The translations under genes and the position numbers were made by a program. A DNA stretch of 64,000 bases from Clitopilus passeckerianus (Eukaryota; Basidiomycota; Agaricomycetes; Agaricales; Entolomataceae), in contig CALYLX010000134.1 in NCBI GenBank assembly GCA_944990035.1, forward strand, positions 1 to 64,000, in the 5' to 3' direction. Positions 44,791-55,967 of the stretch are shown one piece after another. The notes under the pieces are model-generated. The model had not been told where the DNA came from and made no database searches. It saw only the letters and a list, made by a program, of their open reading frames with translations. Positions within the stretch are counted from its first letter, which is position 1; each line of letters starts with the position of its first letter.

Positions 44791-46240
44791 CCTCGAAGGT
44801 TGAGGAGTGAGCGTGAAAGTAGGAGATCAAGAGGTGATGGTGGCTTTAGCCGAGACGCGCGTCTGAGTGAAGGAAAGGGAGAGACTGGGAAACTGAACGT
44901 GAAAACACTCAATAAACTGTGCCCACTCTTTGTGGACGATGCTGGAGCTCTCTTTGAGCTCAGTGCTGAAGTATTCTTGAGATGTTCGACTGACGAACGA
45001 GCTTAGACAGGCTGGAAAGTTGGGAGAAGGTATAAATTGCCGGGGAGAGGAAAAGTAAAGTGGGGATTCCCCGGTCGAAAATACAGGTGGTGATCCGTGC
45101 ACGTACTCTCGTGCCCCCGGACCCAAAATGATGTCATAATGTATTGAAGAGGAGCTCGAAAATGAGAGAGAAAGAATAACACACGAAAAAGGAAAGGCCT
45201 TGACCGAATGTGGAAATACCTCCGGATGACGAGTTCTGGGGAATTTCTCGAGGCGATGGGAGTCGCGTAGGCGTGCTGTGGCCCTAGCAGCATCTTTTAC
45301 GCGTCCTAGGACTCCCTTCAGCACTCTACCATCCCAGATTCGTTTCCCCTTTGATATCTCCAGACCCGATGTCGGCTGTATAGTAGAATGTAATTAATTA
45401 TGGAATAGAAAAGAAATATACGTATCGTTCGTCTCGAGAGTCCTTAACCATATCCTGCAGAGAATGTGATGCGGTTTACACGATGGAATGGAAGTCTTGA
45501 CCATCCAGACACGCAGAATAACATAACGAGGCGTATAGCGATCTTGAGGAGGAATGCGAGGTTTGCTGTGAATGCCGAGAAAGCTTGATGGTGTCGGGGA
45601 AATACCAAGTTGCCGGTGAACGATCTTCTTCTGCACGTTCCCTGTACGTCCAGATTCCCTTCCACAACGGTTAGAAAGATCGCTTGGGGAGTGTCAGATC
45701 TTCCATTGCATGATCGGACAACAGTGCTTCCTGGCGCTTCTCTTGATAATCTGTCACTGGCTTTATACCATTTCAGATCAAATAAACCCATGACCCTAAC
45801 AGATATACGTTTACTGCCCCAAGGCTTACTTTGTTGCCGAGGCTGCAGCACTGCCTTTCCCACCATCTAACAAATACCTGCACTGTTGACATTCACTTCA
45901 ATCCAAAATGAAGTATCAAGCAGGCCTCATGGCGAAGTCGAGGCCAGCCAAGGCTGTTTTTGATGGGATAGCAAATGCATATGTAGCAAACGCTACGACA
46001 ATAGACGAACAGATACCAATACATACATCTCTCTGGCCCTTTGAAAAGCCATTGGCATGGAACCTTCCATTTCCTCCAGCACTTGTGGGTCCAAAAGACT
46101 AAATATCAACATATATGGTGGCCAGGTGGTCACAGCCGAAAACTATCTACAACAAGTTTCTCACCACGATCCTTGCCAAGGTGAGTTACAAGTCGGTCTT
46201 CTCGTGAAACTTGCCTTACAGGATTAATCGACAAAAAAGG
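44791..46240. other. Intergenic, no supported gene; 5' exons of the next NACHT gene may be here
   Basis: About 1.4 kb with several open frames of 80-165 codons (for example minus 44827-45324 and 45444-45866) but no conserved motif or consistent splice structure. A plus frame at 45908-46102 (MKYQAGLMAKSRPAKAVFDG) just upstream of the NACHT gene could be its first exon, but I could not join it. Confidence 0.35.
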
Positions 46241-48019
46241 CAATAACCTCCTACCCCTGGAGCTCAGAGTTGCAGCGTCTGCGCTTTACGATTCTGCCGA
46301 ACGGTGTGACCCTCCGAGATGCCATCCTCAGACCCGTACTGCAGTGTTACGCCAGATTCGTCGTTGGGCGAGACACAAGCGTGATATTTCCTCACCGCCG
46401 CTATTATGGTTATCTGGCCCAGTAGGAGCAGGGAAGACGTCGATTGCCCAGACTCTTGCAGAACACTGGGGAGAGGACGGCGCTCTCGCAGCCACGTTCT
46501 TTTTCTCAAAAGGCGACAGTCTTCGAAACGCAAAGACTCACGTTATCAGTACCATTACACGTCAACTCCTACGAACTTTCCCGGACATCCGCCCTCATCT
46601 AGAGAAGGCAATTAGGGATGAACCATTTATTTTCAAAAAACAGCTATCAGCGCAGATAGAGGCACTCATAATCCATCCTCTACAAGCCGCGTACCCCATC
46701 TCCCGTCCCAGGCGTCCTAAAGTCATTATCATTGATGGGCTGGACGAGTGTCTCGGCCAAGGCTCGCAAAAGGAATTACTGAATGCTTTTGCAATTCTAC
46801 TCAATCAACACGACATACCCCTCGTATTACTTATAGCAAGCCGTCCAGAATACCAGATTCGGGACGCCTTCGCTCGTCCCGATCTGGAACAGCTCACGAC
46901 CCAACTGGTATTGAATGACGACTTCAATCCAGGCGCAGACATTGAAACGTACCTTTCATACAAATTCGATGAAATAAAAGCCAGTTCCTGCATACAGGAC
47001 GAGTCATGGCCCCCTAAACTGGCTATCAAAGTCATCGTCGATAAATCTTCTGGCCAGTTCATCTATGCCGCTACGGTGGTCAAGTACATCAGCACTCCTC
47101 GCAACGACCCCCGTCACTGCCTTCAAGTCGTTCTCGGGATCAGGGATCCTGGGACTGATGCACCTTACAGTCAGCTTGATGCGCTTTATATGCATATACT
47201 TGCATACGTCTCTGCGTCTTCCTATAGTTACGCGATGGATATTTTTGCTTTCTTGCAGAGTGAGGTGCGGGATGTTTTCCACGCTCGGACACACTCTTAC
47301 TTAGGAAGCAATACGCCCCTACTACAACGCGTGCTACGAATGGATCAAGAGCATCTCTACCGGCACCTTATCGACCTCCATTCTATTCTATTCGTTCCGC
47401 CATTGCAAGACCTTCAAACTCAATCCATCCGATTCTACCATGCCTCATTTGGGGAATTCCTAGCCGACCATCGTCGGTCTGAGAAGTTTTTCCTCGGCCC
47501 CGCAGAGGCGCATGCACGAATGGCAACAAGCTTCTTCAGGCATCTGTTGGTTGGCATGTCGTCGCCTTCGGTCGACATTCACGAGGGCCATTGGCCTGCA
47601 TTGAAAGATGAAGCTATCCGGCATCTCCAGGAAGCAGCTCCAAACCATGAACTCAAGACCTATCTGGATATCACCACAGGATCTTCCAGAGATGACAACG
47701 TCAAAAACGACGTGCTAAACACCCTTGGCATAAATGAATATCGATCCAGGCGGGGTCTTTTTGAGGTTCTCCTGGACTGCAACCATAAGACTGAAGTTCT
47801 TCGCTACCTAACGGTAAGTAGGCTGCCTATTGATGATTTGGTGCCTCTGAATGCTGACAATATCCTACTCAGCACTGTATAAACGCTCAGCACCAGGGAG
47901 TTGCTCAACGGATGATACGGATGGTGAAGCTCGCTCGCCATCATATCCGAACATATCTGGAATCTCGGGCCTGCAAAGGTGATCTTTGTGCCCGGCATTG
48001 GTACCGGACAGGAAAATAG
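46241..48019 (+). CDS. NACHT-domain STAND ATPase, second of its type (5' end unresolved)
   Basis: A paralog of the gene at 36982-38783. The first clear exon begins near 46241 after an AAAAAAG acceptor and carries the leader RCDPPRCHPQTR. The P-loop is GPVGAGKTSIAQ and Walker B is VIIIDGLDEC. The later blocks are LLIASRPEYQIRDAF, SSGQFIYAATVVKYI and FYHASFGEFLADH. The ATG at 46344 is internal to the conserved leader, so an upstream exon should provide the start. At 47813 a donor leads over an intron to CAG at about 47873, then an in-frame tail (HCINAQHQGVAQRM) to a TAG at 48017-48019. No sensor repeats are present. It appears intact. Confidence 0.8.
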
Positions 48020-48428
48020 ATAAACCCGTAACTCGTGGCCTACTGCAGTATGCCAACAGCCGGATCCCGACGATAGCAATGGCTTCTGGTTATCCATGCT
48101 ATCCTATATCCGGTACCATACCATTCGCCAAATAGGCTTCTACAAGATGCAGGAGTTGATCGCTATACCGGTAGTGAATTATTAGTTAGGGGTTTCGCTC
48201 AAGGCTTCATGGTTGTCAATGGTGACGGCTTTATAAGCGCATTTTGACATTCCATGATACTAAGCCTCGCGTTTTCAAGCGTACTGAGCTGAAGGGATGA
48301 ATGCATTCAAGGTAATCCGGCAAGAAATGTACCATTTAGCGGGGCGTGCGTCAGATGAGTATATGCTGAAAAAATCCTAGTTTTCCTGCCATACAATTCA
48401 AGAGGGATCTGCACCTCAGCTCACGACA

Positions 48429-48657
48429 TCATGACGACGGATGACTCTTAAACCACCTCGTAATGACGCTCTCCTGTGGGCACGCGGTTGACTCAACGGC
48501 TTTTCCTTCTCTTTTACCCTGCTCGTACATCGTCCGGCAGCACTCGTATAGTCTTCGAACATGCTCATCACATTTCTCCGGGGTGTACGTGTTCTTTTCT
48601 AGACATGTTTGTAGGTCACAGGCTTGGACAGCGATTTCGTTAGATGCAGGTGTTGGC
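48429..48657 (-). CDS. CMC4: CMC4-like mitochondrial twin-CX9C protein (first exon unresolved)
   Basis: Minus-strand exon from 48657 to the stop at 48429. It encodes a small cysteine protein with EIAVQACDLQTCLEKNTYTP, EKCDEHVRRLYECC and STACPQESVITRWFK. The cysteine spacing and the NTYTPEKCD segment match Cmc4, a twin-CX9C protein of the mitochondrial intermembrane space imported by Mia40 and linked to respiratory complex biogenesis. The exon begins after a clean CACAG acceptor, so a short first exon should supply the Met. The ATG at about 48693 is followed by an in-frame TGA and leaves only 24 bases for an intron. The real start may lie further upstream. Confidence 0.75.
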
Positions 48658-49064
48658 CTGTGGAAATATTCTGCAGCTCACCTTCAGCTTGACATGATTG
48701 CGACTAGAATAACGTTAGCCTGAAGATTACTGATTGGTTCTTACGGCGAAATTCGAAGAGAAATGCTCACCTTGAACATGGTGGTAACGATGAGAGAAAC
48801 GAAGGCAACTCCGAGTCCGATCCCAGTCTCCAGACCATCAAGGGTGCTGTGACGTAAGTTTCGGTTAATCAATTGTTAACCGAAGCTTTTTCTTGCGGCG
48901 CTTATTTGAGCGCCCGAAGCGTGACCCACTCTGACGAAATGCTCGGCTAACCGAGTCTTGTGCTTGGGCAGTGAGAGATGTCAAAGGGTTCTATCAAATA
49001 GATAACACAGGTATTGGTGCTAGGGGTATACGAGGACGGTATGAAAACTGTTCAGTAGAGCCTA
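48658..49064. other. Unresolved 5' region of CMC4 and 3' flank of the fucosidase gene
   Basis: A minus-strand exon-like segment with splice signals lies here (LETGIGLGVAFVSLIVTTM, donor at about 48772). It could be a 5' exon of the CMC4 transcript or a small membrane peptide. I cannot decide between these. Confidence 0.3.
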
Positions 49065-52000
49065 CTAGTCCGTTCCATAGATCACCTCAAACGCCCATGC
49101 GTACTTTCCGTTCCCAATCTCTTCATCCACAATATCGACCACCAACCAGCCCGTCTCACCGTCCACTTGCCAATTCAAATGCGGCAAGGAATCCGGTCCA
49201 GGCCCAAGCAACCTAACCACATCCCCTTCCAAAACCGGCAACCTCTTCTCAACGACAAGCTTACCCCCACTCGGTTGATTGAACGCTACGAAGCAGAAAG
49301 TACGAGGTGTAGTCGTGAACCGTATGGATTGGGCGGGGGTTACGGATTGTGGGGTTTGGAACCAGTAATTCTGAACGCGTATCACGTTAACATCTCCAAG
49401 GAAGAGCAGAGAGAGAAATAGAGCATACGGTATCATAAATACACTTTCCCGAATACTTGATCCATTCTCCCGCTTCGAGGAGGTTATCCCTCTCGATCTT
49501 AATAATCTCCCCCTCGGAATTGGGTCCAACGTCGAGCAAGCTGGAAACCGACGGCAAACCATGAGCATCAATTACTTTCTAACTAGTACAGAAACCGACT
49601 CACAAATTCCCTCCCTTCGAAACGACGTCAACCAAGGTCCGCACAATAGTCGTCGCATTCTTATACTTCCCCTCCTCTGTTGCGGAGTTATAACCATAGC
49701 TATGCGGGTCCATCCCCGCGTTGGACTCCCAGCTCGTTATTTGTGTCGACCCGAACGTCGCATATTCAGGCGTGTCAAAGTCTGGGACGGCACCGCAGCC
49801 TGTCGTGCATATCCGTGAGGATGAATTGGAAGAAAGAAGAGGTTGAGATGATCCGTACGGTTATTCATAGTAACCTGCCTCCCCTCCTTCCATGCATTAT
49901 TATAAAACCTCTCCGTAAACTCTAACGTTCGATTTGGCCCTCCGATGTCACACCACTATCAAAATCCTCCATTGTTAGTGTATATATCTCATCAGAAGAG
50001 GTCAACATACCATGATGTCAGTCTCATACCTCTCCGCCAATTCCACCATATGAGGGAACTGTAAATCATCGATATAGTTCCCGATTTCCATTCTCCCCGC
50101 ATAAGGTTCCAGCTCGTCGGTATCGTTCCCAAACGGATAATGCGCCGACCCCGGGCCATTTCCCGAATCCATACTTCGCATAGTCCGGGTTAAACCACTC
50201 AGGGAGGGAGTAGTACGTTCCTCGTTTCATCCACGGCTTCTCCTTCTTCGCAGTGGCCATTAATTCGGCGAGGAAGTCTCTTTTGGAAGATGGGGTGGTG
50301 CCGAGGTAGGGTGATGCCCGGTGCGTGGTGTTCAGTGTGTCGAAGAGAGCGTAGCCATCATGGTGTTTCTATCATCCTAAATAAGCCCTTGGTTGGACAG
50401 AAAGAAGCTGATAATGCGCACCGTAACGAAAACAAAATACTTGGCCCCAGCCTTATCAAACACGTCCAACCAATCACTCGGATCCCACTTCGCCGCTGTG
50501 AAGTTCTGGATGAAAGAGTCATAAGCGATGTTGGGGCCGTAGGTCTGAAGGTGGTGTTGTTGAATTGGGTCGTTTGGTTGGTGGAGATACCAGCTGGAAT
50601 AAGAAGCGAGATTAGTATAAAATGTTTCCAGCCCTCAAGGTTTTCCGACTAGCAACCTGGAAGAAAATGAAATGAAAAGGTCCACTCACTTGTACCACTC
50701 TGCATAGACATTCGGAGGAGCCTGAAGTGATCGAATTAAGGCTTAGAACACTAGGGAGGCAGGCAAGCAACGTACCCAGGCCGGATAACTGTACACTCCC
50801 CAATGTATGCTATGGACCAATTCAGTTGAGACCCGTCGCATTTATCAAGGATTGAGCCTACAATATCCCGTATTTCGCATTTCGCCACTATCAATGATTA
50901 ATTAATTGTAAACCCAAATCCACCCCAGTCAAGTGCACTTCACTTACCCAACTCGGCGTCTCATGCTCACTTAGTACTCCCTTCTCCGCCTTCCACTCGC
51001 CACCTATCAAGGCTTTGACCTCCCACCCCTCCGATCTTCCAATTTCGTGACCTTGGGTGTCACTTAGGACTACACTTGCGTTTCCATCCTTTGCTCCCAC
51101 AACGAAAACGTCGACCTTCACTTGATCGCTAGGAACGAGTCGGTATACCTCCCCAGCTTTCACGGTCTTGATCCCAGGAGCCTCGATAGATACGCGATGA
51201 AGGGCAGTGATGGAGCTATTTCTCGACAGGGTGTAGGAAGGCAGGAGGTTCGCGAGCGTAACCTCGATAGCCTGTGCCCTAACCCCCTCGAATTGTTCCC
51301 AGCGCTGAGTGAACTTTGCCTGTCTTATAGACAGGGCTTTCGATAAAGTGCTTTCAGGGCCTGGAAGGGACACAGAGGGAGAAAGCGTGATGGCGAAAAT
51401 GTGAAGTCTACGCTTTGGGTTCAAGGCGGGAAGTGTAATGGATCTAAGTGGTTTCTCGGATGAAATAGCAGTGGACCATTGATATATTTGGGTGGTATTA
51501 TAATTATTTCTTGGGGAGTCTGGGATGGTGGCATTGGATTCGAAGTGATAAGGTGACTGGATGGCACCGTTGTTGAGGTTGGGCCATTTGAACCAGTTCC
51601 GGGCATACACTACGGATATCAAGGTGACATGGAGCAGTTGTCCCGTTGTAGAACAAGGGAGCACGCACGTTGAATCTGCTGAGTGGACTCATCCACGAAG
51701 CTAACGTTAAGCGTCGCCACAAATTCCCCTCCCGGTGATAGATCACCCGCATATAAGAAATGAATTTCATGTCCGTAAACAGGATCTTCCCCTGGCATAT
51801 CCAATACTTGTCCATTAGCAACCAAGTTGTCGTCCCCTACTCCCCAAGTCTCCGGAAGACTATACTCAATCCCATCATAACTCCATCTTCCAGTCGGAAG
51901 AAATTGGGCATCAAAGCTTCCACCAAGCTGGTCAAAGTTGGCAGGCCCGGTGCCATCAAATGAGGCAGCTTGGTTGTCGAAGAACTGGGAGAGTGGGAAT

Positions 52001-52086
52001 GGGCTTCTAGGGAACTTCGGGAGAGTTTTCAGGGCAGAGCAGGGTAGATGGGCGAGATGGGCGAGGACAATGAGGTAGAGGAGCAT
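49065..52086 (-). CDS. Secreted alpha-L-fucosidase, GH29, with a probable frameshift
   Basis: A glycoside hydrolase that removes terminal alpha-L-fucose from glycans. The start at 52086 opens a signal peptide (MLLYLIVLAHLAHLPCSA), followed by a fungal N-terminal beta region. The GH29 barrel begins about 50870, with KYFVFVTKHHDGYALFD (conserved HHDGY), YYSLPEWFNPDYAKYGF, the nucleophile region TDIMWCDIGGPN, SKGGNLLLDVGPNSEGE and GEWIKYSGKCIY. A beta-sandwich tail ends at 49065. At about 50139-50147, in a CCCGGGG run after KYGFGKWPG, the frame must change to continue SAHYPFGNDTDELEPY. One extra G or two lost bases would explain it. Since the rest is clean, a sequence error is likely. Confidence 0.85.
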
Positions 52087-52891
52087 CGGAATTGTCGTTT
52101 CTCAAATGGCTCAGAGGCATTCTGGGAGTTATATATGAGAGCGAGGTAGTTTGAGAAGAGAAGATGCGTTCGTTGATGTCAGATGGTGTGGGTTCTTGGA
52201 GGAGCGGGCCGTCGTAGGTTGAAGATGCCGGGGATGTAGCCCATGTGACAAATTCGTGGATCAAAGCGAAAATGAGCTGAAGCTAATAGATGACGGTGGT
52301 CGATTAAGAGCAGAGTTTTGGGCTTCGAGCTGGGCTGAAGGTGCATGAGAGAAACGACACAAACATGGGGCAAATTTCTCCAGGTTCCAAAGCAGCACCT
52401 GTATACTTTTCTCGAAGGTTTTATTTCGGAGAACCTAAGGCCATCATACGGAGTTTTACTGGAGGCCAGGCGTTTTATGAGGGATCCTCAATGGTGGGCT
52501 GAAGATTGCCAAAGATGGAGATGCAAGAACTTCAACAAGGTCGATGGTGCCAAGCCATGCCGCATAGCGTTTATTGCCGGTCAACTAATTTTTGACCGGA
52601 CTTTAGCACATCTCAGGTCCTTCAAAAGTTTCAGGATTTCCTCTCATCGTTTACAATTTCCACCATGCCGAACTTAAGTGAGAAAGGCGTTCTGAACACT
52701 ATTCGTAGTGAAAAGACTCTTGGATGAAGGAGCCCCTTCTCCACCTTCTCCTTCCATCATTCCGAACACAAGTCGCATGATCTCTCCAGCATTGACTCCT
52801 GTTAGGCTTCGCTACCGAAGGCTTTGGCTTGGGTATCAACGAGCCACCATCCTCCATCTCCACCTTCCGACTCTTGAAAGTCATCCATACG
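52087..52891. other. Divergent promoter region between fucosidase and GMC copy 2
   Basis: No convincing gene. A plus frame at 52345-52677 is 110 codons long but shows no motif and lies in the shared upstream region. Confidence 0.4.
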
Positions 52892-55374
52892 ATGGCATCG
52901 AGCACGAATGCCTTTGATTACGTTGTCATCGGAGGAGGGAATGCTGGCTTGGTCGTTGCTTGTCGACTTGCCGAGGACAGGAACGCCACTGTGTGTGTTC
53001 TGGAGGCTGGTCAAGACGTTAGCGAAGACCTCAACACCCAAATACCAGGTCCGATCGATTTCGTTCATCCAAGGCTTGTGAGACCCTAAAGGCTGGTGAT
53101 AGGCTTTACGATGAAGAATTGGGGAAACAAGGATGTCGATTGGGGTTTCTCTAGTGTCCCTCAGGTCCATGCAGCTAACAAGCCCATCTTTGTTCCAAGG
53201 TTCGTTTACAATCATTTGAGTGCACTTTCATACTCAGCCACTATTCAGGGGGAAGAGTCTCGGCGGATCGAGCAATGTATGGTTTATACAAGTACAAAAA
53301 AGCAATTGAAACTGACAATAACTTTACACACAAAGCTCAACATGATGGCACTTGGACGGTAGGCGATATTTTTCAGAGTCTTCATACCTGGGCAATGGCT
53401 TATTCGGACAACAGCGCTCCTGATCATGAGTATGACGGTCAGCCATTCTGATCCTCTGCATTTCCAGCGATCTAACAAGTAACAGCTTTCGAAAAGCTCG
53501 GTGCAACAGGCTGGAATGCACAAGAGTTTGCAAAGTATATCAAGAAGGTAGACCTACAAAGTCCCATGTTCCTTGGGCGTCATACTCACCAATCCTGTCA
53601 ATAGACGCAGGCTTTAGCTTACTCGCCTGAAGACGCGAACAGCTGGAACGCCAACCCAGATCCCGAGCTTTATGGATCCGGTCCTATCAAACATAGTCTG
53701 GGTCAGTACATGGCTCAATGGTATCCTCACCTTATTGCAGGATACGAGGAACTCGGCATACCGTTCAATACTAACCCTGTAAGGACCGCCATTCCATCCT
53801 CCAGTCAGTGGGCTTAATGTCGATTTGATTCAGATGGGTCGGCACAATGTTGGCACCTGGGCGTGCCCTTTCGCCATCGATCCTGAGAAAGGAACCCGTA
53901 TTTCTTCCACCAATGCTTACTACGAGCCCGTTCGAGACCATAAGAACCTAACGGTCATCACGGGAGCCACTGCGACGCGTGTTCTCTTTGATGGGGAAAA
54001 AAAGTTAGGGGATTTGCTGGTGGTCGATGCTGTAGAATACGTCAAGGATGGGCAGCTTGAGATCCTTCGAGTTTACGCTCGAAAGGAAGTCATCCTCTCG
54101 GCTGGAAGCCTCCAAACGCCTCAGTTGCTCGAATTGTCGGGTATTGGAGACCAAGCGATTTTGAATGCTCACGGCATCAAGAGTCAGGTTGACCTTCCAG
54201 GAGTAGGACGAAATCTTCGTGAGTCCGGCTTACTATCTCATAGGGCTACAGGGTGCTGAGTTGTTGTCATAGAGGTTCGCCCTGATGCAACCTGTTCGCT
54301 CGAGAAGTTTAACGACAACTTTTGTAGGATCACTTCTCTACATGGTTGGTTGCCGAACTGAGGGATGGATTTGAGTCCAACGATGTCATGAATGATCCCG
54401 AACGAGCAGCCCAGGAGCTAGCCTTATAGTGAGTCTGCACTATCCTCCTATATGTCCGCAGGACATTTATGTACGTTTTCACAGTAAGAAGGAGCGGAAA
54501 GGCGTTCTGTCAGGAGTCACTCTTTATTTTTCCTTTATTCCTCTTGACAGATTCGACGATGACGGATCCATCCGAAAAGCTGCAGCCTCCATGAAGCCAG
54601 GAGACTTGCATCCTGCGGCGTTTCAGCTTCTGCAAGAATGGGTGGGTGACCAGGCAAACGAAGATACGAGCCAGCTGGAGTAATAATTGCAAGCTCTTTT
54701 TAAAAGGCATTCCAGCTCACGAAACGTTGTAGGGTGATCGTATACAATAACTTTCGTCCTTCCATAGGCAAAGAAGAGCCCGACCCTGGCAAGAACTACA
54801 TAGGAATGTCCGTATATGTGCCGCACCCCTTTGCTCGAGGTTCAGTCCACATCACTTCAGCGGACCCGCTATCTCCTCCTACAATTGATTACAACGTGCT
54901 GGACAACCCGGTGGACCTAGCTGTCCTCAAGAATGGGGTCAAGTTTGGTCAGAAGCTCTTGGGCACGGCAGCTTTCGGGAAAGCAGTTGCGAGAGAAGTG
55001 GCGCCTGGCCCATTGACAGATGAGCGGCTCGAGGAGGTGGTTAGAAACCAGGTTGACGCCACGTTCCATCCCATCGGCACGGCGGCGATGCTGCCTCGTG
55101 AAGAAGGGGGCGTAGTAGACTCAGAGCTTCGAGTCTATGGCATGAAGAACCTACGAGTGGTAAGTTGCTCTAATTTGCCTTCGTTGATCCCCGTACACTC
55201 TGAGAATGATATCATAAGGTCGATGCATCAATTATTCCCATCCACATTGCCGCTCACCCGATGGCCACCGTGTATGCAATTGCAGAAAAGGTGAGTGGAT
55301 CTTTCTTGGGCTAAAATGTGTGACTGAAATGGTCTCAGGCCGCAGATATCCTCAGGGAGTACAGAAATATGTAG
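52892..55374 (+). CDS. GMC-family FAD oxidoreductase, copy 2, intact
   Basis: Close paralog of the gene at 33600-36197 with the same exon pattern. The start at 52892 (MASSTNAFDYVVIGGGNAG) is chosen by match to copy 1. It has no signal peptide. Exons carry NWGNKDVDWGFSSVPQVHA, GKSLGGSSN, AFEKLGATGWNAQEFAKYI, LSAGSLQTPQLLELSGIG (GMC signature 2), DLPGVGRNL-Q-DHF, ATFHPIGTAAML with the first catalytic His, and DASIIPIHIAAHP with the second, ending AEKAADILREYRNM at 55374. All joins are in frame, but only if a 2-base exon at 54273-54274 is included. The oxidised substrate is unknown (an alcohol or sugar by family). Confidence 0.9.
54273..54274 (+). other. 2-nt microexon (AG) in GMC copy 2
   Basis: The exon ending AATCTTC is followed by intron 54219-54272 (GTGAGT...CATAG, 54 bases), then AG, then intron 54275-54327 (GTTCGC...TGTAG, 53 bases), then GATCACTTC. 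Only inclusion of AG keeps the frame and spells NLQDHF. The position, phase and sequence are identical in the paralog at 34767-34768. Confidence 0.8.
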
Positions 55375-55967
55375 TTGATGTTGCTCCGGCAGAAATGGAG
55401 ATGATTTCATTCGTAACAGCCGTGTTTCCTTCGGTTTTCCCGAAGGCACCCATCGAGCACTCGTTGATGGGGAAAATAAATTTCTTGAAAATGCTCGGAA
55501 TTGATGGGCCGAGAATACCGAGCACCTCACGTGATGCTGCGCACGAGCCATGTCCAGTTCATATATAAACCTGGCTGCAGGCTTCCTTGATTCCTTAGAA
55601 CATACTCATCAGGATCTATTTTATAGGTACTGACCGAGTCTCGCATTTTTACAAATGCCGCATCCTTTAAATCCACTCGATGACTATCGCGCTCACTCGT
55701 ATAACTGAGAACACGGCTGCCTTTGTGCAGTCTCGAGGACGTTTGGTTCTGGGATTGTTTCGATTCGTCAGAGTTGTCACAGACTAGAACCAGCGAGTCG
55801 AGCGTTTGTCTGATGGATTATCTTTCTATCATATATCTTGTTTACTACTAGAAGTTTGTAATAATGACGTTCAATACATTTGGTTCCATAACATTATACA
55901 GCTGAACATCCAAGCCAATGATAACAATACAACGATGCAGATACATCCAATAAATAATACAGATTTC
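55375..55967. other. Intergenic between convergent genes, no gene seen
   Basis: The 3' flanks of GMC copy 2 and the EELR-repeat gene. No coding signal recognised. Confidence 0.5.

Noticed and set aside
44827..45866. Minus-strand frames of 140-165 codons between the ABC relic and the NACHT gene
   Set aside because: No recognised motif or consistent splice sites. Overlapping frames on both strands are equally long.
52345..52677. 110-codon plus-strand frame between fucosidase and GMC copy 2
   Set aside because: It sits in a divergent promoter region without homology or splice context.
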